A stretch of 41,223 nucleotides of DNA from an uncultured Ectothiorhodospiraceae bacterium (GTDB taxonomy: Bacteria > Pseudomonadota > Gammaproteobacteria > UBA9214), in NCBI GenBank assembly GCA_947258545.1, contig CAMYJI010000020.1:1-41223 (forward strand), in the 5' to 3' direction. The notes beneath the pieces are model-generated. The model was not told where the DNA came from and searched no databases. It was given only the letters and a program-made list of their open reading frames with translations. Below, in pieces: positions 1 to 7,717 of this stretch (the first letter of the stretch is position 1; every line of letters starts with the position of its first letter). Made by a program: the position numbers and the translations under genes.

Positions 1-27
1 TGCGACTTCAATCGGTCAATGCAACAC
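1..27 (+). repeat. IS30 left terminal inverted repeat
   Basis: It matches the reverse complement of 1203-1229 with mismatches only at positions 5, 12, 18 and 20 of the alignment. The repeat may extend left of the window. Confidence 0.8.
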
Positions 28-60
28 CTAGACTCTACCACTAGAGCAGGAGGTGTTGCA
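20..60 (+). promoter_or_regulatory. Hairpin covering the transposase ribosome-binding site
   Basis: TGCAACACCT (20-29) is perfectly complementary to AGGTGTTGCA (51-60). Inside it CTCTA (33-37) pairs with TAGAG (42-46). The right arm contains the end of the Shine-Dalgarno sequence AGGAGGT (48-54) of the transposase. A transcript reading in from outside the IS would carry both arms and could hide the start site. This kind of protection against external transcription is known in other IS families such as IS10 and IS50; here it is inferred from sequence only. Confidence 0.6.
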
Positions 61-61
61 G

Positions 62-1222
62 ATGGGGTACCGGAAGCGAAGATATTTCACTGAGGCGGAG
101 TGCGAGGTGATGTGGGATCGCTGGCAAGCCGGCGATTCATTGCACGAGATAGCACGACTTCTGGATCGCGGTCACGGTGCGGTAGCGGGCCAGATATCGA
201 GGACAGGAGGTATCCGTCCGACACCGCGATGTCGATCAAGTCGCTCGCTGTCATTGGCGGAACGTGAAGAGATATCGCGCGGTATTGTCGCCGGCCTTTC
301 CATGCGAACGATTGCCTCGCAGCTGGGCCGAGCACCCTCGACGATCAGTCGAGAGGTTAACCGTAACGGTGGTCGCGATTGCTACCGTGCCAACCAGGCC
401 GACGAGGCAGCCTGGGAAAGAGCACACCGCCCCAAGACCTGTAAACTTGCGAAGAACCCTGCGTTGGCACGCATCGTGGCCGAGAAGCTGCAGCTCGAGT
501 GGTCTCCGCGGCAGATAGCGGGGTGGCTGAAGTACCAGTACCCGGACGACGAGAGCTTCCAGGTGTCACACGAGACGATCTATCTGACGCTGTTCATCCA
601 GGCCCGCGGGGCCTTGAAGAAAGAGCTGTTGAAGTATCTGCGCCGGCCACGCGCAATGCGCCGGTCGCGGCACAGCAATCTCAAAGGCAAAGGGCTGGGC
701 CAGATCAGCAACGCGGTATCCATACGCGAGCGACCCGCTGAAGCCGAGGACCGCGCTGTACCCGGACACTGGGAAGGCGATCTACTATGCGGCAGCAACA
801 ACAGCCAAATCGCGACCCTGGTGGAGCGTCACACTCGCTACGTGATGTTAGTCAGAGTGCCAAGCAAGGACACCAAGACGGTGGTCAATGCCTTGATCAA
901 ACAAGCGCACAAGTTGCCGCGGGAACTCTACAAGTCGTTAACCTGGGATCGTGGTGCCGAGATGGCAGACCATCAGAAGTTCTCGTTGGCAACCGACATC
1001 AAGGTGTACTTCTGCGATCCGCAACATCCTTGGCAACGTGGATCCAACGAGAACACCAATGGCTTACTGCGACAGTACTTCCCAAAGGGAATGGACCTCT
1101 CAAACGTTCATCAGAATCGATTAAACGCTGTTGCAAGAAGACTCAACGAACGGCCGAGAGAAACGCTACAATTTAGAACGCCGGCCGAGAAATTTAATGA
1201 ATGTGTTGCGTCGACCGGTTGA
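62..1222 (+). CDS. IS30-family transposase
   Basis: A 386-residue DDE transposase that cuts and joins the ends of its own IS. The start is set at ATG 62, 8 bases after the strong AGGAGG at 48-53; the reading frame is open from a GTG at 53, but that codon overlaps the Shine-Dalgarno. Two N-terminal helix-turn-helix regions are visible, around residues 10-45 and 65-100, the second reading LSMRTIASQLGRAPSTISRE, typical of IS30. The catalytic triad can be placed at D240 (GHWEGDLL), D296 (TWDRGAEM) and E330 (RGSNENTNGLLRQYFPKG). The length is normal for the family and no frameshift is seen. The stop codon TGA at 1220-1222 lies within the right inverted repeat, so the element is very compact. Confidence 0.93.
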   Translation: MGYRKRRYFTEAECEVMWDRWQAGDSLHEIARLLDRGHGAVAGQISRTGGIRPTPRCRSSRSLSLAEREEISRGIVAGLSMRTIASQLGRAPSTISREVNRNGGRDCYRANQADEAAWERAHRPKTCKLAKNPALARIVAEKLQLEWSPRQIAGWLKYQYPDDESFQVSHETIYLTLFIQARGALKKELLKYLRRPRAMRRSRHSNLKGKGLGQISNAVSIRERPAEAEDRAVPGHWEGDLLCGSNNSQIATLVERHTRYVMLVRVPSKDTKTVVNALIKQAHKLPRELYKSLTWDRGAEMADHQKFSLATDIKVYFCDPQHPWQRGSNENTNGLLRQYFPKGMDLSNVHQNRLNAVARRLNERPRETLQFRTPAEKFNECVASTG

Positions 1223-1229
1223 AGCCGCA
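1203..1229 (-). repeat. IS30 right terminal inverted repeat
   Basis: The reverse complement matches 1-27 at 23 of 27 bases. It overlaps the last codons and stop of the transposase gene. Confidence 0.8.
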
Positions 1230-1533
1230 CAGCCAGTAATAGCTCAACCCGAATGCAATAGGTGCAAATCACACCCCTGCTACAAGGAAAGGACGCACCG
1301 TCAGATCAAGCGACAGTTACAGGATGTTACTAATCGCATGTGCAATGGGCTGCGTTCACAGGGTGGTCTCGGGGTACATTCTCCGGGGCCACCGAAACGC
1401 ACGCAGTGCAAACGAAACAAGTCAGTAACAGAAGCAGTCTTTTCACACTGGTTGTTCTAGTTGTATTGTCCCATTGTATCTATTGCCGGCCGTACAGGCG
1501 GCATTATTCTTCATTTGTTTGTAAGGATTAGAC
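1230..1533. other. Non-coding stretch between IS30 and the lipoprotein gene
   Basis: I see no convincing gene here; the short open frames lack recognisable protein features and ribosome-binding sites. The segment must contain the promoter of the lipoprotein gene. A weak candidate is TTGTTC (1452-1457) with TGTATC (1475-1480) at 17-base spacing. AAGGA at 1523-1527 is the ribosome-binding site for the ATG at 1534. Confidence 0.4.
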
Positions 1534-2967
1534 ATGATCGATCGCGTGAAATACAACCTGATTCGTAGCATCACGATCCTGGGCTTGTCGATTGGGCTGG
1601 CCGCTTGCGGTCAGCAGCAGGATAGCGCGCCAGTCGAGGCGGAACCGGCGGAGCCTGCTGCTATAGCCCTTAGTGATGCCGACATTGAGAACATCGTCCT
1701 TCGTTCATACCAGTATGTTGCCATGTACAACGTGAACAATAAGTTTGCGATCAGCCAGGGCGGCTGGAATACGGTGGTGCCTGATACTGAGCTCAAAGAC
1801 CACACCATGCAGGATATCGCACGACCCAATAACGATACGCTGTATATCGGCGCGATGCTCGATTTAAGGAACGAACCGATCGTTCTTGATATCCCCGGTT
1901 TTGATTCAAAATACGTGTCGCTGATGGTTACGGGCTACGACCACTACGTCAATATTCCGTTGTCGACCAGACAGGGAGATCTTCAAAAAGCGGAAAAGAT
2001 GTTGCTCTATAGCGCGCGAACCGAAGGGTATAACGGTGAAACGGTTGAAGGCATCGACCATGTCTTCGAAACCACGGGTGACTTCGTCTCGGCTGTCTTT
2101 CGAGTGATGCCTCACGGGGGAGAGCCAGAACGCTTCAAACGTGTCGTCGGGCAAATGCAGTCGGTGAAGATAGCCAGCTTGTCAGAGTTTCAGGGTGGCG
2201 AGGCAAAGATTTACTCCGCTCCGGCGTTTCCGCCCGTCGGCAAGAGCGATGCCGATGTATTCGAGAATAATCTTCTCGAAGTGATGCAGTTCGTCTTTAA
2301 TCACACCACTTTTGACCCGGATAACCCAATCGACCAGGCGGTATTGGCAGCCTACAAGCCCTTGGGGGTCGAGCCGGGAAAAACCTATGACCCGGGCAAT
2401 GTTCCAAAGCTCGATACCAAAAAGTTCCGCGAAATATCTCTGCAGGTTCAGCGTAAATGGCTGGATACCCTGACTGACATGGAGATACAAGCCGGCTTAC
2501 AGCCCTTTATTTTTCAACCTAAAGGCCAAACCACTCTGGATGCGCTGGTTGCAGTATCTATCATTGGGCCGGTCGGTATACCTCAGGAGGAAGCGGTTTA
2601 TCCGCAGACAACAACCACGGATGGAAAGCCAATCAACGCCATGAATGATTATGTCATTCGGATGACCCGAGACGAGTTACCACCCGCCGAGGCCTTCTGG
2701 TCGCTTACCCTCTACGATCAGGAGCAGGGTTTCTTTATTCCAAACGACAGAAAGAAATATAGCGTAGGTGAGAATGCAGGAATGAAGCTGAACAAAGATG
2801 GCGGTATCGAGATCTATATTGCCGCTCAAAGACCCGACGGTGTCCCGATCGAAAATTGGTTGCCGATTGAGCGCAAGAATTTAGTTTTGAGCCCTCAATT
2901 CCGGTTGTATGTACCGGATCTCGAAAAAATGAAGCATTGGCAGTCGCCCAAAGTGGAGAAGCTCTAA
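1534..2967 (+). CDS. DUF1254/DUF1214 family lipoprotein
   Basis: A 477-residue protein that I recognise as the DUF1254 plus DUF1214 family, whose biochemical role is not established. The N-terminus is a lipoprotein signal peptide: a basic start, a hydrophobic stretch and the lipobox L22-A-A-C25, so the mature protein should be anchored by Cys25. A Gln/Glu/Ala/Pro-rich linker follows. The DUF1254 part covers roughly residues 50-195 (motifs around RPNNDTLYIGAMLDL and YVSLMVTGYDHYVN). The DUF1214 part covers roughly 330-460, with the typical FWSLTLYDQEQGFF. ATG 1534 is preceded by AAGGA at a spacing of 6. The gene stands alone between an IS and a Fic gene facing the other way. Confidence 0.82.
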   Translation: MIDRVKYNLIRSITILGLSIGLAACGQQQDSAPVEAEPAEPAAIALSDADIENIVLRSYQYVAMYNVNNKFAISQGGWNTVVPDTELKDHTMQDIARPNNDTLYIGAMLDLRNEPIVLDIPGFDSKYVSLMVTGYDHYVNIPLSTRQGDLQKAEKMLLYSARTEGYNGETVEGIDHVFETTGDFVSAVFRVMPHGGEPERFKRVVGQMQSVKIASLSEFQGGEAKIYSAPAFPPVGKSDADVFENNLLEVMQFVFNHTTFDPDNPIDQAVLAAYKPLGVEPGKTYDPGNVPKLDTKKFREISLQVQRKWLDTLTDMEIQAGLQPFIFQPKGQTTLDALVAVSIIGPVGIPQEEAVYPQTTTTDGKPINAMNDYVIRMTRDELPPAEAFWSLTLYDQEQGFFIPNDRKKYSVGENAGMKLNKDGGIEIYIAAQRPDGVPIENWLPIERKNLVLSPQFRLYVPDLEKMKHWQSPKVEKL

Positions 2968-3481
2968 AGTCGTTGGGGCATGTTGTGCTTTGACAATGGA
3001 TTTTCCCGACAACGTGCCGCCAACGATACAGGATCGCGCATACACATCGCCAATTTGGTACACGCCTTAGCTAGCTATTTCAGCCGCATACGGGTACACG
3101 CTGTCGGAACAGTGCATAGCGCGCCCCCGCTACAATAAGCGGACCTCCAGGTTTTGTGTCCGAGCGACCGCTCTTGGCCGTTTTCGGAAGGTTTCGATTT
3201 CCCCAGACAAGCCATTCAGGCGGCCGCTATCGGAAAAAGCAGACGTTCGTTAGCAGAGTCCACTCCTGACCCAGACATGCCGTCTGCTTGGGCGTGATCG
3301 TGCGCTATTCCCAAACTCTATTCTTATTTCACATGAAAAGGATGAGGACATCGCGCGTGGCGACCGTATCGTAGCCCGTTCGGTGAGCTTGACAAGCTTA
3401 CGAAAACCGCGAGATTCTGCAATGAATTGAGAATTCGCACCGCAAACGAAAACTATCGGCAAGCCGCATAGGATGAATAAA
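2968..3481. other. Long non-coding stretch
   Basis: No gene can be supported in these roughly 510 bases; a minus-strand open frame over 3250-3543 has no recognisable protein character and overlaps the Fic gene end. At 3376-3402 there is a degenerate copy of a short palindromic repeat of the form CCGTTCGGTGAGCTTG, a motif I associate with dispersed repeats in many proteobacterial genomes. CCGAGCG/CGCTC around 3159-3174 can also form a small hairpin. The region looks like decayed intergenic DNA. Confidence 0.4.
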
Positions 3482-3505
3482 CGGGAGGGACAGACTCTAC
3501 TCCCG
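3476..3505 (-). terminator. Possible terminator of the Fic gene
   Basis: On the minus strand CGGGAG (3505-3500) pairs with CTCCCG (3487-3482) around a 12-base loop and is followed by TTTATT. The hairpin overlaps the Fic stop codon. The stem is only 6 base pairs, so the call is moderate. Confidence 0.45.
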
Positions 3506-4735
3506 CTGCTCCGGGAAAAGACCCGGCATCCAGCGTGAAGCAAGTTTGGCAGGGAAGGTGATACGCAGTGGGCTCTTTGTTGTATTGGCGGTCAGGACGC
3601 CATGATCGATCAGCGCCGAGACGACGCGGCGGGCAGTGCGTTCACTGGTATTAAGAAGTTCGGGAACATCGCCGCGGGGTAGTTCGCCACGGAACAGGAT
3701 TGCGTCAAGGACCGCACCGGCCTGCTTCGGCAGACTGTCGGCTGCTACCTCTTCATCGGCCCAGAGCTTGATTCTGGTTCGGAGCTTTTCAGGCTGGACA
3801 AGTTCTTCCATAAACTTAACCTGATCAAGGCAGGTTTCCAGGAAAAAGCGAGTAAATCTTGCCAGGGCCTCCTCGCTCAGATGTCCGCGACCATCAAGAT
3901 CATTCCGGCGGGTCGTATCACAGGCGATTAGGTGCTGCTTGTAGGTCTGTTCATTGCGGGCAAGGCCTCTTGCGATTGACCAGACGCCACCTGTATCCAG
4001 AGTTTCCCGCAAGGTTGCGTATGACATCAGGCGGGCAACGCGGCCATTGCCATCGAGGAACGGGTGGATCCAGAGCAGGCGATGATGAGCGGCCGCTGTT
4101 GCCAGAACCGCCTCGGACTTGCCAAGGCCGCTATAGACTTTCTCGAACCGTTCCAGGAAGCGACGTATTGCTCCGGGACTGGGGGCGACATGCCGTCCGA
4201 CTTCGACATCATGTTCACGCAAACCACCCGGGACGACAGGCAACTTCTCCTTAGTCTGCGGGTGCTCGATCCATAACAGATCGTCCGGCAGCAGCTCGCA
4301 AAAGCGCCGGTGGCTCTCGATGATGCCGTTGGCGGTCGTGGCCCGTCCGTCCAGCCCGCCCTCGTCGATCCATTTCTGGACGGCAATGTGGGCCTTGGCC
4401 TCTAGCTGCAGATTGCGCTGTTTGGCATCTGTACTGAAGTCTTCCTTCAGCGCCCGCTCAATATCGACAGGATGCGTGTCATGGCCCTCGATAAGATTGC
4501 TGTAGTAGCAGTTCATGGCCCGGACAAGCTCGGCGAGGGCCTTCATGACGCCCTCCGGCAGGCTTGCGCGGAAGCCGCTCGCCGCCTGGGCCAGTTCCAG
4601 GGCCAGATCGGTCAGGGCAGGGCGGTGCTTGAGGCCGTGCGAGAGCACGAGCGGTTCGAACAGGCCAACACCTTCGCCCCGGTCGCCGTTGGCCGTTATT
4701 TTGGCCGGTTTTTTGTCCGGTTCCGAATCACTCAT
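3497..4735 (-). CDS. Fic family protein, class II with C-terminal winged helix
   Basis: A 412-residue Fic protein. Fic enzymes usually transfer AMP from ATP to hydroxyl groups of target proteins. The full active-site motif HPFLDGNGRVAR lies at residues 224-235 with H224 as catalytic base. An inhibitory helix of the form S-x-x-x-E-G is seen upstream at S79 to G84, with E83 as the predicted glutamate that blocks ATP binding; an N-terminal position marks class II Fic proteins. Residues about 335-395 look like a winged helix (ELPRGDVPELLNTSERTARR), so the protein may bind DNA and control its own gene. No Shine-Dalgarno is seen before the ATG, and an inverted repeat lies just upstream at 4744-4771. 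No antitoxin gene is next to it; the inhibitory helix is internal. Confidence 0.9.
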   Translation of the reverse strand: MSDSEPDKKPAKITANGDRGEGVGLFEPLVLSHGLKHRPALTDLALELAQAASGFRASLPEGVMKALAELVRAMNCYYSNLIEGHDTHPVDIERALKEDFSTDAKQRNLQLEAKAHIAVQKWIDEGGLDGRATTANGIIESHRRFCELLPDDLLWIEHPQTKEKLPVVPGGLREHDVEVGRHVAPSPGAIRRFLERFEKVYSGLGKSEAVLATAAAHHRLLWIHPFLDGNGRVARLMSYATLRETLDTGGVWSIARGLARNEQTYKQHLIACDTTRRNDLDGRGHLSEEALARFTRFFLETCLDQVKFMEELVQPEKLRTRIKLWADEEVAADSLPKQAGAVLDAILFRGELPRGDVPELLNTSERTARRVVSALIDHGVLTANTTKSPLRITFPAKLASRWMPGLFPEQRE

Positions 4736-4743
4736 AATTATAT

Positions 4744-4771
4744 TTATAACATATGGTTATCATTGTTATAA
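4744..4771 (-). promoter_or_regulatory. Inverted repeat at the Fic promoter, candidate operator
   Basis: TTATAACA (4744-4751) and TGTTATAA (4764-4771) form a perfect 8-base inverted repeat with a 12-base spacer, ending 8 bases before the Fic start codon. The AT-rich sequence on the minus strand includes TATAAA (4748-4743), which could be a -10 box. Binding by the Fic winged helix is inferred, not shown. Confidence 0.5.
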
Positions 4772-5148
4772 GCAAAAACATGGCCGGCACAATGGCCGCT
4801 TTTATGGCCGGATGACGATACGCTGCTTTCCAGACCAGATCAAGCATCTCCAGCGCCCTGTCATAGGCAATTTCCACCCAGTCCTCCCGGTTCGGTCCAG
4901 CCGAGGCCGGGAAGTGCATGCGCAGCATGCGCCGGGTGCTGATTGCCGGCACATGCACCTGGATCTGCGCCTCAATCATGCCATGGCCGCTTTGGCCGCA
5001 CCCCGTCCACGGCACGCTGAGAGTGGATGAGAAATGCCCGCCTAGAATTTGCCACTTCTGATTGGACTCGATTGAGCACAAACGAGCATTTACTGCCACT
5101 TGGAGAATCTACGAACGCCCTCCAAGTTGTTTAAAAACAGGCGGTTAT
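4772..5148 (-). pseudogene. Unrecognised open stretch upstream of Fic, possible gene remnant
   Basis: A minus-strand reading frame is open from 5099 to 4728 (123 residues) and overlaps the Fic start and its inverted repeat, so its 3' end is unlikely to be a natural gene end. Its middle part (residues about 42-100) has ordinary protein composition, but I do not recognise the family. No convincing ribosome-binding site is seen. It may be a fragment of a gene broken when the neighbouring tRNA-like and IS-like sequences arrived, or it may be chance. Confidence 0.25.
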
Positions 5149-5209
5149 CGCCCGACCCTTAGCCCTCCGAAGGCAGGGGTCACAGGTTCGAATCCTGTCG
5201 GGCGCGCCA
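5149..5209 (+). repeat. tRNA-Arg(CCG) 3' fragment, copy 1
   Basis: Positions 5165-5209 read as the 3' part of a tRNA-Arg: anticodon loop CTCCGAA (anticodon CCG), 3' anticodon stem GGCAG, variable loop, T stem ACAGG, T-loop TTCGAAT, T stem CCTGT, acceptor strand CGGGCGC, then GCCA. The D-arm and 5' anticodon strand are absent. CGCCCGA at 5149-5155 is complementary to 5198-5204 and may be what remains of the acceptor 5' strand, or chance. A break at the anticodon loop is what attachment sites of tRNA-targeting recombinases look like. The fragment is followed at once by a strong terminator. Confidence 0.8.
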
Positions 5210-5210
5210 G

Positions 5211-5250
5211 TAAACAGAAATTGGGCCCCTTGTGGGCCCAATTTTGTTTA
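5211..5250 (+). terminator. Strong hairpin terminator behind the tRNA fragment
   Basis: AAATTGGGCCC (5218-5228) pairs with GGGCCCAATTT (5234-5244) around the loop CTTGT, and TAAACA (5211-5216) continues the stem with TGTTTA (5245-5250), leaving only G5217 bulged. It gives 17 base pairs with A/T-rich outer parts, so it could end transcription on both strands. Its position right after CCA is what is expected for the natural terminator of the tRNA gene. Confidence 0.75.
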
Positions 5251-5282
5251 CCTGGTGTGTCCCGCCCAAGGAGACGGGCGTT

Positions 5283-5387
5283 GTTCGACAAATTGCGCCA
5301 GCAATTTGGACCGAGCGGCGTAGCCGCGAGCCCGCAGGGCCAAAACAGCCCCTGGGCTGTTTTGGGTCAATCCTGTCGGGCGCGCCA
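5283..5387 (+). repeat. tRNA-Arg 3' fragment, copy 2, split by a hairpin-rich insert
   Basis: GTTCGA (5283-5288) and AATCCTGTCGGGCGCGCCA (5369-5387) correspond to the T-loop and 3' end of tRNA-Arg; the second block is identical to 5191-5209. Between them lie 80 bases of hairpins: CAAATTGC/GCAATTTG (5289-5308, loop GCCA), GCGGC/GCCGC (5315-5327, loop GTA), GCCC/GGGC (5330-5340, loop GCA) and CCAAAACAGCCC/GGGCTGTTTTGG (5340-5365). The sequence left of 5283 matches the tRNA poorly. Confidence 0.7.
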
Positions 5388-5401
5388 ATCTTTTCACTGT
5401 A

Positions 5402-5415
5402 GGGTCTCAAGACCC
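5402..5415. other. Small hairpin
   Basis: GGGTCT (5402-5407) pairs with AGACCC (5410-5415) around CA. No T-tract follows. The function is unknown; it may be part of the decayed IS junction. Confidence 0.3.
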
Positions 5416-5438
5416 CTGTGACACGTCAGCTCGAGATT

Positions 5439-5644
5439 TGAACCGTTCCGACTTTCCCGGGGGCTCCATTTCTTGAGAGGATGGAGCAATGACAAAGAGA
5501 ACGAGGTATTCCCCGGAAGTCAACGAGAAGCGACCCGGGCAATGGTTGGTCGGTAGGAGTGTCGTCGTCGAGATCCAAGGCAGCGACAAGCCGGCATTGA
5601 TAGCCGAGATTGTCCTGCTGCATATCGTTGGCGACAGCACGTAA
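5439..5644 (+). pseudogene. IS3-like left-end remnant with truncated orfA
   Basis: TGAACCGTTCCGAC starts at 5439 and resembles the left terminal repeat of IS3-family elements. GAGAGGATGGAG then precedes an ATG at 5489. The reading frame begins MTKRTRYSPEVNEKR, which looks like the start of an IS3-type OrfA, but after about 15 residues the similarity is lost and the frame stops at 5642-5644 after 51 residues. No OrfB or right end is visible. I infer a deletion remnant. The resemblance is from memory of the family and is short, so a chance match is possible. Confidence 0.4.
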
Positions 5645-5667
5645 CGGTACCTCGCTGATGTAGCTAT

Positions 5668-6438
5668 CTACGTGCCGATAGCGTCAATAATCTCGTTGCG
5701 ACATCTGATGAGAGACTGCTCAAGCGATTCGCGCAACCTGTCGAAGCGCAGTGCCGGTACAGGTATAGAGATTGCGTAAGCACGTCCCAGGGGATCGATG
5801 AATGCTGTTCCTATCGCAGAAATTCCCTCAGTGTGTTCTTCGATGTCATAGCAAAGTGCGTTCTCTTGGAAGGTTGTTATATCTTCTCTCAAGGTTTCCA
5901 GTTCAGTTATCGTGTTGCCCGTATAAGCTGGCATCGGCTTCCCAGCCATCGTCGACATCAACTCTGCACCCGCCACTGCGAGCAAAGCCTTGCCGCAAGC
6001 GCTGCAATGCAATGGAAAGCGATCGCCAACGGCCGAGACTGCTTGCAAACGGTGTCGTCCCGGCAACTGGTGAACAAAGACCGCGTTTGTGCCCTGCAGG
6101 ACAGATAAATCCACGGTTTCACCGGTATCAGTCGAGAGCTTTTTCAGAGCCGGGCCTCCAAGCTGCACAATATCGATCTTGACAGACGCAGCGAGCCGTA
6201 GCAAAGCCGGACCCAGCACGACCCGGGCTTTTGGCGTGGCTGAAATCACGAATTGCTCTGCCTCGAGAGCACCGACAATTCTTTGCACCGTTGAGCGGGG
6301 CAGACCCGTAGCTTTGGCAATGTCGCCGAGGCTAAGACCTGAACTTTGTCCCTCGAGCGCCCGCAGCACCTTACTGGCGCGTTCAATTACCTGCAGGCGC
6401 TGGTGTGCAGGAGCGGTTGCTCGAGTTTCGTTATCCAC
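5668..6438 (-). CDS. IclR-family transcriptional regulator
   Basis: A 256-residue regulator. The N-terminal winged helix-turn-helix is seen at about residues 15-75 (LSLGDIAKATGLPRSTVQRI), followed by the IclR effector-binding domain at about 80-250. IclR proteins bind a small organic acid or aromatic ligand and usually control neighbouring catabolic genes. The gene is last in the minus-strand row, 67 bases after the thiolase stop, so it may be co-transcribed with the operon it is likely to control. A candidate target is the pair of TGTACCA repeats at the operon promoter (15132-15159). The ligand is not known; a beta-keto or hydroxy acid would fit the gene set. Confidence 0.88.
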   Translation of the reverse strand: MDNETRATAPAHQRLQVIERASKVLRALEGQSSGLSLGDIAKATGLPRSTVQRIVGALEAEQFVISATPKARVVLGPALLRLAASVKIDIVQLGGPALKKLSTDTGETVDLSVLQGTNAVFVHQLPGRHRLQAVSAVGDRFPLHCSACGKALLAVAGAELMSTMAGKPMPAYTGNTITELETLREDITTFQENALCYDIEEHTEGISAIGTAFIDPLGRAYAISIPVPALRFDRLRESLEQSLIRCRNEIIDAIGT

Positions 6439-6505
6439 CGCCAGTTGAGTTGCCTTTGTCAGGATTTCTCTTTGAAGTGTAATAGATTCAGCTGCGCAAT
6501 GAACA

Positions 6506-7687
6506 CTACGCTATTTCAAACAATGACGCTGCACCCTGGCCGCCGCCGATACACATGGTGCAGACGACGTATCTGGCCCCGCGACGGCGACCTTCAATCA
6601 GCGCATGGCCCACCATACGGGCACCCGACATCCCGTACGGATGTCCAATCGAAATGGCGCCACCGTTGACGTTCAGGGAATCATCGGGAATGCCCAGTCG
6701 ATCCCGACAATAGATGACTTGCACGGCAAAAGCCTCGTTCAGCTCCCAGAGGTCGATATCGTCAATGGTCAATCCCGTAGCCTTGAGAAGCTTGGGGACA
6801 GCAAAGATGGGCCCGATGCCCATCTCGTCGGGTTCGCACCCCGCCACGGCGGTGGTCCTGTAGATACCAAGGGGCTCGATGTTGAGCTTCTCGGCAACGT
6901 CTGAACTCATTATGACGGAGGCCGATGCGCCGTCGGACAGCTGGCTTGCGTTGCCGGCGGTAATGGAGCCGCCCTCGCGTACGGTTCGGAGGCTTGCCAG
7001 CCCTTCCAGGGTCGTTTCCGGCCGATTGCCCTGGTCCTTCTCTAAAAGGAATTCATCGAACGTTACTTCACCCGTCTCGCGGTCCTGTACCGCCACCGTC
7101 GACGGCATAGGTACAATCTCATCATCCAGTTTGCCGGAGGCTTGTGCTGCTGCCGTGCGCTGCTGACTTTGCAGTGCATACTCGTCCTGGGCCTCACGAC
7201 TGACTTCGTATCGTTTGGCAACAACTTCTGCGGTATCGATCATTGGCATGTAGATGTTTTCGTGCATCGCGACAAGGTTGGGGTCCGTCGCACGATGCAT
7301 GTTCATGTGCTCATTTTGCACGAGGCTTATCGACTCCAGTCCACCGGCTACGGCGACATCAAGTTCGCCTGCTACGATGGATTTGGCAGCTGTTGCTATT
7401 GCCATCATTCCCGATGAACACTGTCTATCCACCGTCATGCCGGGCGTTGTCACCGGCAATCCGCCGGCCAGAGCGCACAGGCGAGCAATGTTCGGACTTT
7501 GTGTGCCTTGCGGCATGGCGCAACCGATGATCGCATCTTCAACGGTTGCCGGATCGATGCCGGCACGTTCGACGGCATGCCGAACGGCATGTCCGCCAAG
7601 GCTGGGCGCATCGGTGTTATTGAAAGCGCCCCGGTAAGCCCGACCAATCGGCGTTCGGGCTGTAGAGACTATGACGGCATCACGCAC
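6506..7687 (-). CDS. Thiolase (acetyl-CoA acetyltransferase type)
   Basis: A 393-residue thiolase, the usual length. It should split acetoacetyl-CoA or another 3-ketoacyl-CoA with CoA to give acetyl-CoA. The catalytic residues are all present: C90 (DRQCSSGMM), H349 ([11 protein letters not shown]) and C379 (CIGGGQG), with NEAFAV in between. The start is GTG 7687, preceded on the minus strand by GAGGAG at a spacing of 9. It follows the acetoacetyl-CoA synthetase gene by 30 bases, so the two enzymes can act in sequence: acetoacetate to acetoacetyl-CoA to two acetyl-CoA. The substrate chain length cannot be fixed from the sequence. Confidence 0.92.
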   Translation of the reverse strand: MRDAVIVSTARTPIGRAYRGAFNNTDAPSLGGHAVRHAVERAGIDPATVEDAIIGCAMPQGTQSPNIARLCALAGGLPVTTPGMTVDRQCSSGMMAIATAAKSIVAGELDVAVAGGLESISLVQNEHMNMHRATDPNLVAMHENIYMPMIDTAEVVAKRYEVSREAQDEYALQSQQRTAAAQASGKLDDEIVPMPSTVAVQDRETGEVTFDEFLLEKDQGNRPETTLEGLASLRTVREGGSITAGNASQLSDGASASVIMSSDVAEKLNIEPLGIYRTTAVAGCEPDEMGIGPIFAVPKLLKATGLTIDDIDLWELNEAFAVQVIYCRDRLGIPDDSLNVNGGAISIGHPYGMSGARMVGHALIEGRRRGARYVVCTMCIGGGQGAASLFEIA

Positions 7688-7717
7688 TGTGGAGTACTCC
7701 TCTATGTTTGTGGTGAA

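Larger units (their letters stand above)
1..1229 (+). mobile_element. IS30-family insertion sequence
   Basis: A complete-looking IS made of one transposase gene between terminal inverted repeats. Positions 1-27 and the reverse complement of 1203-1229 match at 23 of 27 bases by eye, both starting TGCG and both ending GCAACAC. The transposase stop codon lies inside the right repeat. The left repeat starts at the first base of the window, so the true outer end and any target duplication cannot be seen. A single DDE transposase reading nearly end to end is typical of IS30. The element appears intact and potentially active. Confidence 0.85.

Noticed and set aside
3250..3543. A 97-residue minus-strand frame overlapping the Fic gene end
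   Set aside because: No ribosome-binding site, no family resemblance, and it overlaps the Fic stop and terminator hairpin.
5165..5209. A functional tRNA-Arg gene
   Set aside because: The D-arm and 5' anticodon strand are missing, so only the 3' part is present.
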